8,404 bases of DNA from CAYJBP01 sp964368605 (lineage in GTDB: Bacteria > Bacillota > Dehalobacteriia > UBA4068), in contig CAYJBP010000104.1 of assembly GCA_964368605.1 (NCBI GenBank), positions 1-8,404 on the forward strand. The letters are read 5' to 3'. Of the stretch, positions 1-6,129 are shown piece by piece. Numbering within the stretch: position 1 is the first letter of the stretch; every line of letters starts with the position of its first letter. The position numbers and the translations under genes were made by a program. Below the pieces are notes generated by a model. The model saw nothing but the letters and a program-made list of their open reading frames with translations, had not been told where the DNA came from and made no database searches.

Positions 1-34
1 TTTTTAATGCAGAATACAGATCAACTATAATGGC

Positions 35-1732
35 TTATTCAAAATAAGCGTAAGTATAATCACTTTCGCTGCCTAAGTAGAAGCGAACGAAATCATGTAA
101 ATCATCGCTGATGGCATAAGGTACTTCGCGAACATGTAGCGGGATAATGCCGGCTTCTTCTAAAAGAATTTGCTCGGCTTCAGCATACATGCTTAAGCGG
201 GTACCTGCATCGGGGAAGGTATTAGCGGTATTTACCAATTCATCATAACGCTCATTGGAGAAACCGCCACCATTTTGAGCATTGGTGCTTACAAAGTAGC
301 TTAAGTAGGTGTAAGGATCATTATAATCGGGCATCCAGCCGGCATAGATTAAATCAAAGATGCCGTCTACACGGTTGCTAAGCATAGCAGGATAGGTAAC
401 AATTTCTACCTCTACATTAATGCCTAAATTGCGCATCCATTGATCTTGAGCATTTTCGGCAATGGTACGGGTAGTATTATCGGCAATGGTAATGCTAAAG
501 CTAATTTCCGAAGGATCGGTAATGCCCATGGCATCCATAGCAGCTTGTAAATGCTCTTGAGCTTTATCTAATTCGGCAGTGGTTTGATAAACTTCGATCG
601 GATACTCATCATTGTAAAAACCGTTTTCGCCGGCTACGGCAGGTAATACAAAGCGGGTATGCGGGCTATAGATATTACCGGAAGAAATAGCAATAAACTC
701 TTCACGGTCTAAAGCATAGTTTAAGGCTAAGCGGAAATCTTTATTGCCTAAAATCGGATTATCTTCGCTGGCGATATTAACCGAGAACCAGTCCAAAGCG
801 CCGCTCATAAAGCTTTCCAAATGGCTGCCTTCCGGCAAGGTGGAAGAACCATCAACATAGCTGGCAGCTAAGGCAATCGGGATATCGGCCATATCAAGCT
901 CGCCGGTTTCGAATAAAGCAAAGGCTGCTTGTTGTTCCATAATGCGGATGGTTACTTTATCTAATTTAACAGCATCGGCATTCCAGTAATTTTCGTTCTT
1001 TTCCATTACGATAATGTCTTCTAAGCTGTATTCAACTAATTTATAAGGGCCATTGCCTAAAAAGGCTTCAGCACTTAAAGCATATTGATCCCCATATTGC
1101 TCTACTAATTCCTGCTTTTGAGGATAAAAAGTAGGCATATCGAGGAAGCTTAGATAATAAGGTGCAGGAGAAGCAAAATCGATAACAAAGGTATAGTCAT
1201 CGGGAGCGCTTACGCCTAAATCGTCAACAGTCATTTCGCCGCCGGCAATTTCAGCAAAGTTTTTGATTTCATAAAGTACCCAAGAATAGTCCTTAGGATC
1301 ATCTTGATCGGCTAAACGCTTGAATGCATAAACAAAGTCGTTGGCGGTAATCGGGCTGCCATCGCTAAAGGTTGCATCTTGGCGTAAAGTAAAGGTCATT
1401 TGCATATTATCTTCGCTAACAACCCAGCTTTCGGCCACACCGGGCATAACTTCGCCCTCGTGGGTACGGATTAAGCCTTCGCCTAAACCTTTCATTACTA
1501 CATAAGAAGGTGAAGCATTAAAACGTTGCGGGTCGATAGTAGGAACAGAAGCTAAGCTAAAAGTTAATTCTTGTGCTTGAGTAGCGGCATCGCCTTCGGC
1601 GGCATCTTCGCCACCGGCTTCCTCACCAACTGCCGGCTCTTCGGCAGGCTCCTCAGAACCGCCACCACAGGCAGTAAAGACCAACATTGTTGCAAGTAAC
1701 ATCATAACCAATAATAGTGTTGCTTTTTTCAT
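35..1732 (-). CDS. Oligopeptide ABC transporter substrate-binding lipoprotein (OppA/SBP_bac_5 family)
   Basis: This is probably the extracellular peptide-capturing component of an Opp/Dpp-type importer, anchored to the outer face of the membrane by a lipid. The N-terminus has a Lys-Lys stretch, a hydrophobic core (residues 5-19) and a lipobox FTAC with the lipidated Cys at 22; Phe at -3 is slightly unusual. An acidic, Gly/Ala/Glu-rich linker follows (about 23-50). The rest fits SBP family 5: TFSDGSPITANDFVYAFKR (121-139), LGNGPYKL (225-232), KNENYW (245-250), DFRLALNYALDRE (332-344) and GWMPDYNDPYTYL (465-477). The length of 565 residues is normal. The ATG is preceded by an AGGGGGA ribosome site (1742-1748) at good spacing. 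It is the second gene after the M24 peptidase. No terminator is visible before the window edge. Peptide specificity cannot be read from the sequence, so no oppA or dppE symbol is given. The family call is very secure. Confidence 0.96.
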   Translation of the reverse strand: MKKATLLLVMMLLATMLVFTACGGGSEEPAEEPAVGEEAGGEDAAEGDAATQAQELTFSLASVPTIDPQRFNASPSYVVMKGLGEGLIRTHEGEVMPGVAESWVVSEDNMQMTFTLRQDATFSDGSPITANDFVYAFKRLADQDDPKDYSWVLYEIKNFAEIAGGEMTVDDLGVSAPDDYTFVIDFASPAPYYLSFLDMPTFYPQKQELVEQYGDQYALSAEAFLGNGPYKLVEYSLEDIIVMEKNENYWNADAVKLDKVTIRIMEQQAAFALFETGELDMADIPIALAASYVDGSSTLPEGSHLESFMSGALDWFSVNIASEDNPILGNKDFRLALNYALDREEFIAISSGNIYSPHTRFVLPAVAGENGFYNDEYPIEVYQTTAELDKAQEHLQAAMDAMGITDPSEISFSITIADNTTRTIAENAQDQWMRNLGINVEVEIVTYPAMLSNRVDGIFDLIYAGWMPDYNDPYTYLSYFVSTNAQNGGGFSNERYDELVNTANTFPDAGTRLSMYAEAEQILLEEAGIIPLHVREVPYAISDDLHDFVRFYLGSESDYTYAYFE

Positions 1733-1763
1733 TAAGTATTTCCCCCTTCAAGTTTTTTATTTC

Positions 1764-1785
1764 TTTGTTGAATTGCTTCAACAAG
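1764..1785 (-). promoter_or_regulatory. Intercistronic hairpin between the peptidase and binding-protein genes
   Basis: Arms TTGTTGAA (1765-1772) and TTCAACAA (1777-1784) form a perfect 8-bp stem around a 4-base loop, with one more G-U pair possible at the base. Read on the minus strand it lies after the peptidase stop and before the binding-protein ribosome site, and no U-tract follows it, so it is not a standard terminator. By analogy with known transporter operons such as malEFG, a hairpin here could stabilise or process the mRNA and raise binding-protein output. That role is inference. Confidence 0.45.
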
Positions 1786-1809
1786 TATTAAACGAAGTAT
1801 AGGTGCAGC

Positions 1810-2904
1810 TTATAAGCAGATCAGTTCTTTATTGGATTTAAACATATTTATCGCACCATCGGCGGTAATATGCATGGTATCTTCAATTCTTACCCCGCCG
1901 ATACCCGGCAAATATATGCCCGGCTCTACGGTAATAAAGCAGTTTTCTTGTAATTTATAATCGCAAGTGCGGCTCATAAAAGGGATTTCATGAATATCTA
2001 AGCCTACGCCATGGCCTAAACCATGACCAAATTGCTCGCCATAACCGGCACTAGTGATATACTCCCTAGCAGCAGCATCTACTGCCGAGCCTAAAATACC
2101 GGGCTTCATAATGGCCTCGGCACGCTTATTGGCCTCCAGCACAATGCCATGGATTTTGGCCAATTCTTGATTAGCAGGTTGGCCTAAGCTAATGGTACGT
2201 GTCATATCGGCGCAATAGCCTTTGTAGCGGCAGCCAAAATCAAGGGTAATCATATCCCCTGCCTGAACAATTCTTTCGCTGGGTTCGGCATGAGGCAAGC
2301 TGCCTCTGGGGCCCGATGCCACAATAATCGGGAAAGAAAGGGTGCAGCCTTGGGCATTGATTTGGCTTGTCATAAACCATTCAATTTCTTTTTCGGTTAA
2401 ACCGGGGCGCAAATAATCACAAACTGCACTAAAAACAATATCGGTAGAGTTACAAGCCTTAATCAAGGCCTGCTGTTCGCCTTCGTCTTTGGTATAGCGC
2501 AGGCTTTCGATTAATTCGGCACTGGGTTTAAATTCGCTATCTTTAAGCATTTCGCTTACTTGCTGATAATGATTAAAGGTTAAATAATTTTTTTCGAAGT
2601 ATATATTTTTAAGTTGATATTTTTGGCAAGCCTCGCTTAATCTTTCGCCCAAAGATGCCGATGGGCTGCGATATAAAATAACCTCGTAATCGGGGCATTC
2701 TTGGGCAGCTTGCTCGGTATAGCGGCAATCGGTGATAAATAGATTGGCAGCACCGCAATCAGTGCCGGTTATTAATAAATACGAATCATGATTAGTATAA
2801 CCACTCATATAAGTAACATTAGATTCATGGCTAACAAATAGGGCATCAATTTCTTTTTCGGCCATTAATTTACGTAAGCTAGCCAAACGTGTTTTAATTG
2901 TCAA
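1810..2904 (-). CDS. M24-family Xaa-Pro aminopeptidase/dipeptidase
   Basis: This is a cytoplasmic metallopeptidase of the 'pita-bread' fold, expected to cut the bond before proline in peptides (Xaa-Pro aminopeptidase or prolidase type). Residues about 1-130 are a creatinase-N-type domain and about 135-355 the M24 catalytic domain. All five expected metal ligands are visible: D222 (LDFG), D233 (CADMTRT), H298 (in HGLGHGVGLDIHE), E327 (VEPGIYLPG) and E341 (RIEDT). The supporting His residues H294 and H305 are also present. The 364 residues match short PepQ/YqhT-like enzymes. The start is TTG, chosen because a perfect AGGAGG (2912-2917) sits 7 bases upstream and the protein begins in the right place for the family. 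Twelve cysteines suggest a reducing cytoplasm. It heads a likely operon with the peptide-binding lipoprotein, which fits digestion of imported peptides. Aminopeptidase and dipeptidase activities cannot be separated by eye. Confidence 0.95.
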   Translation of the reverse strand: MTIKTRLASLRKLMAEKEIDALFVSHESNVTYMSGYTNHDSYLLITGTDCGAANLFITDCRYTEQAAQECPDYEVILYRSPSASLGERLSEACQKYQLKNIYFEKNYLTFNHYQQVSEMLKDSEFKPSAELIESLRYTKDEGEQQALIKACNSTDIVFSAVCDYLRPGLTEKEIEWFMTSQINAQGCTLSFPIIVASGPRGSLPHAEPSERIVQAGDMITLDFGCRYKGYCADMTRTISLGQPANQELAKIHGIVLEANKRAEAIMKPGILGSAVDAAAREYITSAGYGEQFGHGLGHGVGLDIHEIPFMSRTCDYKLQENCFITVEPGIYLPGIGGVRIEDTMHITADGAINMFKSNKELICL

Positions 2905-2911
2905 AACGCTA

Positions 2912-2917
2912 CCTCCT
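2912..2917 (-). promoter_or_regulatory. Consensus ribosome binding site that fixes a TTG start
   Basis: The minus strand reads AGGAGG here, followed 7 bases later by TTG ACA ATT. No in-frame ATG is closer, so this site is the main reason for calling the peptidase start as TTG at 2904-2902. Confidence 0.85.
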
Positions 2918-2972
2918 GTTATTTAGCAGGCATTTTATTAGCATGCCATAATTTTGTAGTATTCTCAAGGTA

Positions 2973-2993
2973 ATAAATTTCGACGAAAGTTAT
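2973..2993. promoter_or_regulatory. 21-base near-perfect palindrome, candidate operator
   Basis: Left arm ATAAATTTCG and right arm CGAAAGTTAT flank a central A at 2983, with 9 of 10 positions complementary. It lies in the spacer between the divergent peptidase and oppF genes, so a dimeric regulator bound here could affect both. On the minus strand a TATAAC -10-like hexamer (2989-2994) overlaps its right arm, which would suit repression, but the matching -35 is poor. It resembles the CodY consensus in composition (TTTC...GAAA), but the half-site spacing is 3 rather than 1, so CodY is not claimed. Confidence 0.45.
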
Positions 2994-3044
2994 AAAATCC
3001 CTTTAAATTGCTAAAACTATTAATTTTGTACTTAAAAAAGGATA

Positions 3045-3080
3045 TTGACTAAAAAAGGCTAATATTTTAAACGGTATTAG
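3045..3080 (+). promoter_or_regulatory. Candidate oppF promoter with an overlapping inverted repeat
   Basis: TTGACT (3045-3050) matches the -35 consensus at 5 of 6 bases. The -10 is poorly defined; TTTAAA at 3066-3071 (15-base spacer) is the best nearby. Perfect 6-base inverted repeats CTAATA (3059-3064) and TATTAG (3075-3080) bracket the likely -10 and transcription start, an arrangement that suits an operator. The assignment to oppF rests on position; the exact start site is uncertain. Confidence 0.35.
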
Positions 3081-3098
3081 TATTTGGGGAGGTTATTT

Positions 3099-4049
3099 AT
3101 GCAAAAAACTTTACTTGAATTAAAAGGTTTAAAAAAGCATTTTAATGTTGGCGGTCGTAAGCTATTAAAAGCGGTAGATGGTGTTGATTTTATTATTAAA
3201 GAGGGCGAAACACTCGGCTTAGTTGGCGAAAGCGGCTGCGGCAAATCTACCATCGGTCGAACTTTGGTTAAACTTTATGAGCCAACTGCCGGTAAAATCA
3301 TTTTTGATGGTCAAGATATTACCAAGTTTTCGAAGCTGGATCGCAAGAATTATGCCCGTAAAGCCCAGATGATTTTCCAAGATCCCTATGCATCACTGGA
3401 TGCCAGGATGACCGTTGGCGATATTATCGGCGAAGGCATCGATATTCACCACTTGGCAACAGGCAAAGAGCGTCAGGAAATTATTTACAGCAATTTGCAA
3501 AAGGTTGGCTTAAACCCGGATCATGCCAATCGCTTTCCCCATGAATTTTCCGGCGGCCAACGTCAAAGAATCGGTATCGCTCGCTCTTTGGCAATTAATC
3601 CGCAGTTTATCGTTTGCGATGAGCCTATTTCGGCTCTTGATGTGTCTATTCAAGCCCAAATTGTTAATTTATTGATTCAATTACAAGAGGAAATGAAGCT
3701 TACTTATTTGTTTATCGCCCATGATTTAAGCATGGTTAAGCATATTTCCGATCGGGTTGGCGTTATGTATTTAGGCAAGCTAATGGAATTAACCACCAGC
3801 TCCGAGATGTACAAAAACCCACAGCATCCTTATACCAAGGCTTTATTCTCGGCCATTCCGGTAGCCGACCCCGTTTTCGAGCGCGAGCGTCAGCGCATCA
3901 TCCTCGAAGGCGATGTGCCCAGCCCCATCAACCCCCCTTCGGGTTGCCGCTTCCGTGGTCGCTGTCAATATGCCATGCCCATTTGCGCCGAGCAAGAACC
4001 CGAATTAAAAGAAATTGCCCCCGATCATTTTTCGGCTTGCCATTTGTAA
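3099..4049 (+). CDS. oppF: Oligopeptide ABC transporter ATP-binding protein, OppF type
   Basis: This is the cytoplasmic ATPase subunit that powers a peptide importer, normally as an OppD-OppF heterodimer under two permeases. Visible motifs are Walker A GESGCGKST (43-51), Q-loop Q94, signature SGGQ (151-154), Walker B with D174-E175, and the H-loop His208. The C-terminal oligo_HPY region has the usual Cys pattern (C283, C289, C296, C314). At 316 residues the length is typical, and the linear order and the GCRFRGRC motif favour OppF/DppF over OppD. The ATG at 3099 is chosen because GGGGAGG (3086-3092) sits just upstream; a TTG at 3084 would overlap this site and add five unlikely residues. It is divergent from the binding-protein operon and is followed by its own terminator, so it appears monocistronic. 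No oppB, oppC or oppD is in the window. A patch near the 3' end (3851-3960) is markedly GC-rich. Confidence 0.95.
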   Translation: MQKTLLELKGLKKHFNVGGRKLLKAVDGVDFIIKEGETLGLVGESGCGKSTIGRTLVKLYEPTAGKIIFDGQDITKFSKLDRKNYARKAQMIFQDPYASLDARMTVGDIIGEGIDIHHLATGKERQEIIYSNLQKVGLNPDHANRFPHEFSGGQRQRIGIARSLAINPQFIVCDEPISALDVSIQAQIVNLLIQLQEEMKLTYLFIAHDLSMVKHISDRVGVMYLGKLMELTTSSEMYKNPQHPYTKALFSAIPVADPVFERERQRIILEGDVPSPINPPSGCRFRGRCQYAMPICAEQEPELKEIAPDHFSACHL

Positions 4050-4064
4050 AATATCAAATTAGTT

Positions 4065-4106
4065 TCCCCTTCAAGAGGCTTGGCCGATTGAGGGGGATTT
4101 TTTTTT
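4065..4106 (+). terminator. Intrinsic terminator after oppF
   Basis: Arms at 4065-4074 (TCCCCTTCAA) and 4088-4097 (TTGAGGGGGA) pair over 10 positions with one G-U, and nine T residues follow directly (4098-4106). It begins 16 bases after the oppF stop, which separates oppF from ftsH transcriptionally. Confidence 0.92.
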
Positions 4107-4126
4107 GAGTCCAGCCCCAAACCCCG

Positions 4127-4177
4127 CGATTTTTTAAAAAAATCGATAAATTACTTTTAAGTGAATTTTTTGTTCAC
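4127..4177. repeat. Two small palindromes upstream of the ftsH promoter
   Basis: The first (4127-4145) is fully self-complementary around one central base: CGATTTTTT, then A, then AAAAAATCG. The second has arms GTGAA (4161-4165) and TTCAC (4173-4177) with a 7-base gap. They lie 20 to 70 bases upstream of the proposed ftsH -35, where an activator or repressor could bind. Neither matches the CIRCE heat-shock operator. The A/T-rich core of the first could arise by chance or act as an UP-like element. Confidence 0.3.
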
Positions 4178-4198
4178 CAAACTATCAGCTTATTTCCC

Positions 4199-4227
4199 TT
4201 GTATCTCCACTCTTGTTTTGCTACACT
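4199..4227 (+). promoter_or_regulatory. Candidate housekeeping promoter for ftsH-panE
   Basis: TTGTAT (4199-4204) and TACACT (4222-4227) are separated by exactly 17 bases, and a TG one base upstream of the -10 (4219-4220) makes it an extended -10. Transcription would begin near 4234, giving a leader of about 24 bases that holds the AAAGGA ribosome site (4242-4247). Match quality is moderate (3/6 and 4/6), but spacing and position are good. Confidence 0.5.
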
Positions 4228-4257
4228 TAAATCAAATATCGAAAGGATGTACAAAAA

Positions 4258-6126
4258 ATGAATAAACCTCGCAAACCACTGCTTTATTATTGGTCTATCG
4301 CCATGCTTATTATTTTGGCCATCAATATTTTTGTGGTACCTCTTTTTTCCGGCTCGGCCATTACCACCGTTACTTATGATGTTTTCCTCGATGATTTGAA
4401 ACAAAAGAAAATCAGTGAAGTGCAAGTTATGGAAGAGGCCATCTATTATACTTTAATCAGTGATGAATCGGCCGCCACCGAGCAGGAAAGCTCTATGTTT
4501 GCTCAGGAAAATGTTTATGGTACCGTACGCATGAATGATAGCTCGCTGGTCGATCGTCTTGATCAAGCCGATGTTAAATTTACCGAATCCCTGCCAAAAG
4601 AGCCTAATCCCCTCTTTAATATGATTATCAGCACCATAATTATGGTTATTATTCTTAGCCTGCTGTGGCGCTTTGTAATGAGCAAGATGATGAATAAAAT
4701 GGGCGGCGGTAATGCCATGGCTTTTGGTAAATCTAATGCAAAGATTTATGTTAAAGCCCAAACCGGTATTACTTTTGCCGATGTAGCCGGCCAAAACGAG
4801 GCCAAAGAAGCATTGGACGAAATTGTAGACTTTTTACATCATCCCCAAAAATATGCTGAAGTTGGTGCTAAAATGCCCAAAGGTGCGCTTTTAATCGGCC
4901 CTCCCGGCACCGGCAAAACCTTGCTGGCCAAAGCTGTTGCCGGCGAAGCCGATGTGCCTTTTTTCTCGATATCCGGCTCGGAATTTGTAGAGATGTTTGT
5001 GGGAATGGGGGCTGCTAAAGTGCGTGATTTATTTAAGCAAGCCAATGAAAAAGCCCCTTGCATTATCTTTATTGACGAAATTGATACCATTGGTAAAAAG
5101 CGTGATAGCAATGGTATTGGCGGCAATGATGAGCGTGAGCAAACCTTAAATCAGCTATTGACGGAAATGGATGGTTTTGATGCTAAAAAAGGTGTAGTTA
5201 TTTTAGCAGCAACCAATCGTCCGGAAACCTTGGATAAAGCTTTATTGCGGCCCGGCCGATTCGACCGTAGAGTGCCTGTTGAATTGCCGGATTTGGAAGG
5301 CCGTGAAGCTATTTTAAAAGTTCATTCCCAAAAGGTAAAAATCGACGAAAATATTAATTTTAATGCCATTGCCCGTGCCACTGCCGGAGCATCGGGAGCC
5401 GAGCTTGCCAATATCGTTAACGAGGCCGCTTTAAGGGCGGTAAGAATGGGGCGTAATTTAATCGAGCAAAATGATTTAGAGGAAAGTGTAGAAGTGATTA
5501 TCGCCGGTTATCAGCGCAAAGGTAAGGTAATTTCTCGCCATGAAAAAGAGATTATCGCCTATCACGAAATTGGCCATGCCTTGGTTGCCGCCTTGCAAAA
5601 AAAGTCGGCACCGGTACATAAAATTACAATTATCCCCCGTAGCTCCGGCGCTTTAGGCTATACAATGCAGCTGGAAGAAAGCGAAACATTTCTTTTAGAT
5701 AAAGAAACCGCCTTTAATAAAATTGTTACCTATACAGCAGGCCGTGTAGCCGAGGAAATTCAGTTTAATTCGATTACTTCCGGCGCCAGTAATGATATTG
5801 AGCAGGCCACCAAAATAGCCAGAGCCATGATTAGCCGTTATGGCATGGATGATAATTTAGGCATGGTTGCCTTCGAAACGGTAACTAATCCTTACTTAGG
5901 TGGCGATAGCACCTTAAGCTGCTCTGCTCAAACCGCTGCCAAGATTGACGAGGCTGTAATCAAGCTGATTAAAGATGCCCATGATAGCGCCTATAAAATT
6001 ATCAGCCAAAACAAGGAAAAAATGACAGAAATCGCCAATTATCTACTGGAGAAAGAAACCATTAGCGGCGATGAATTTATGGCTATTCTTAATAATGATT
6101 TAATCGCCCCAATCAAGGAGGATTAA
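4258..6126 (+). CDS. ftsH: ATP-dependent zinc metalloprotease, FtsH family
   Basis: This is a membrane-bound AAA+ protease that unfolds and degrades membrane and short-lived cytoplasmic proteins as a hexamer. It has a first membrane segment (about 8-30), an extracytoplasmic domain (about 31-117), a second membrane segment (about 119-141) and an AAA+ module. Walker A is GPPGTGKT (214-221), the pore loop MFVG (246-249), Walker B IIFIDEID (269-276) and the second region of homology ends RPGRFD with R331 and R334 as Arg fingers. The peptidase has HEIGH (436-440) as zinc site and catalytic Glu, with D513 (in SGASNDIEQAT) as third ligand. The 622 residues are a normal length with little C-terminal tail. 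HEIGH instead of the common HEAGH, TAGR instead of LGGR (about 493-496), and the oppF/panE setting instead of tilS-hpt suggest a second, divergent FtsH rather than the housekeeping copy. That is inference; all catalytic residues are intact. Confidence 0.97.
   Translation: MNKPRKPLLYYWSIAMLIILAINIFVVPLFSGSAITTVTYDVFLDDLKQKKISEVQVMEEAIYYTLISDESAATEQESSMFAQENVYGTVRMNDSSLVDRLDQADVKFTESLPKEPNPLFNMIISTIIMVIILSLLWRFVMSKMMNKMGGGNAMAFGKSNAKIYVKAQTGITFADVAGQNEAKEALDEIVDFLHHPQKYAEVGAKMPKGALLIGPPGTGKTLLAKAVAGEADVPFFSISGSEFVEMFVGMGAAKVRDLFKQANEKAPCIIFIDEIDTIGKKRDSNGIGGNDEREQTLNQLLTEMDGFDAKKGVVILAATNRPETLDKALLRPGRFDRRVPVELPDLEGREAILKVHSQKVKIDENINFNAIARATAGASGAELANIVNEAALRAVRMGRNLIEQNDLEESVEVIIAGYQRKGKVISRHEKEIIAYHEIGHALVAALQKKSAPVHKITIIPRSSGALGYTMQLEESETFLLDKETAFNKIVTYTAGRVAEEIQFNSITSGASNDIEQATKIARAMISRYGMDDNLGMVAFETVTNPYLGGDSTLSCSAQTAAKIDEAVIKLIKDAHDSAYKIISQNKEKMTEIANYLLEKETISGDEFMAILNNDLIAPIKED
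6115..6121 (+). promoter_or_regulatory. Ribosome site inside the ftsH 3' end that fixes a GTG start
   Basis: AAGGAGG overlaps the last codons of ftsH and lies 8 bases before the GTG at 6130. The ftsH gene ends with two tandem TAA codons directly followed by that GTG, so ribosomes ending ftsH sit on the next initiation region and the two genes are probably translationally coupled. Confidence 0.85.
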
Positions 6127-6129
6127 TAA

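Noticed and set aside
33..49. GCTTATT/AATAAGC hairpin over the binding-protein stop codon as a terminator
   Set aside because: On the transcribed minus strand no U-tract follows the stem, so it does not qualify as an intrinsic terminator.
2929..2947. GGCAT/ATGCC inverted repeat in the peptidase leader
   Set aside because: Five-base arms with a 9-base gap are too weak to separate from chance.
2973..2993. CodY box
   Set aside because: TTTC and GAAA half-sites are present, but they are 3 bases apart instead of 1, so the known consensus is not met.
3084..3098. Upstream TTG start for oppF
   Set aside because: The TTG overlaps the GGGGAGG ribosome site that serves the ATG at 3099, and the added residues do not belong to the family.
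4174..4425. Minus-strand open frame over the ftsH promoter and start
   Set aside because: It overlaps the well-supported ftsH start and promoter region, and its composition is that of an antisense shadow.
4453..4794. Minus-strand open frame inside ftsH
   Set aside because: It lies fully within ftsH, is antisense to conserved FtsH sequence and has no domain of its own.
4839..5126. Minus-strand open frame inside ftsH
   Set aside because: It is antisense to the Walker A and Walker B region, whose conservation explains the open frame.
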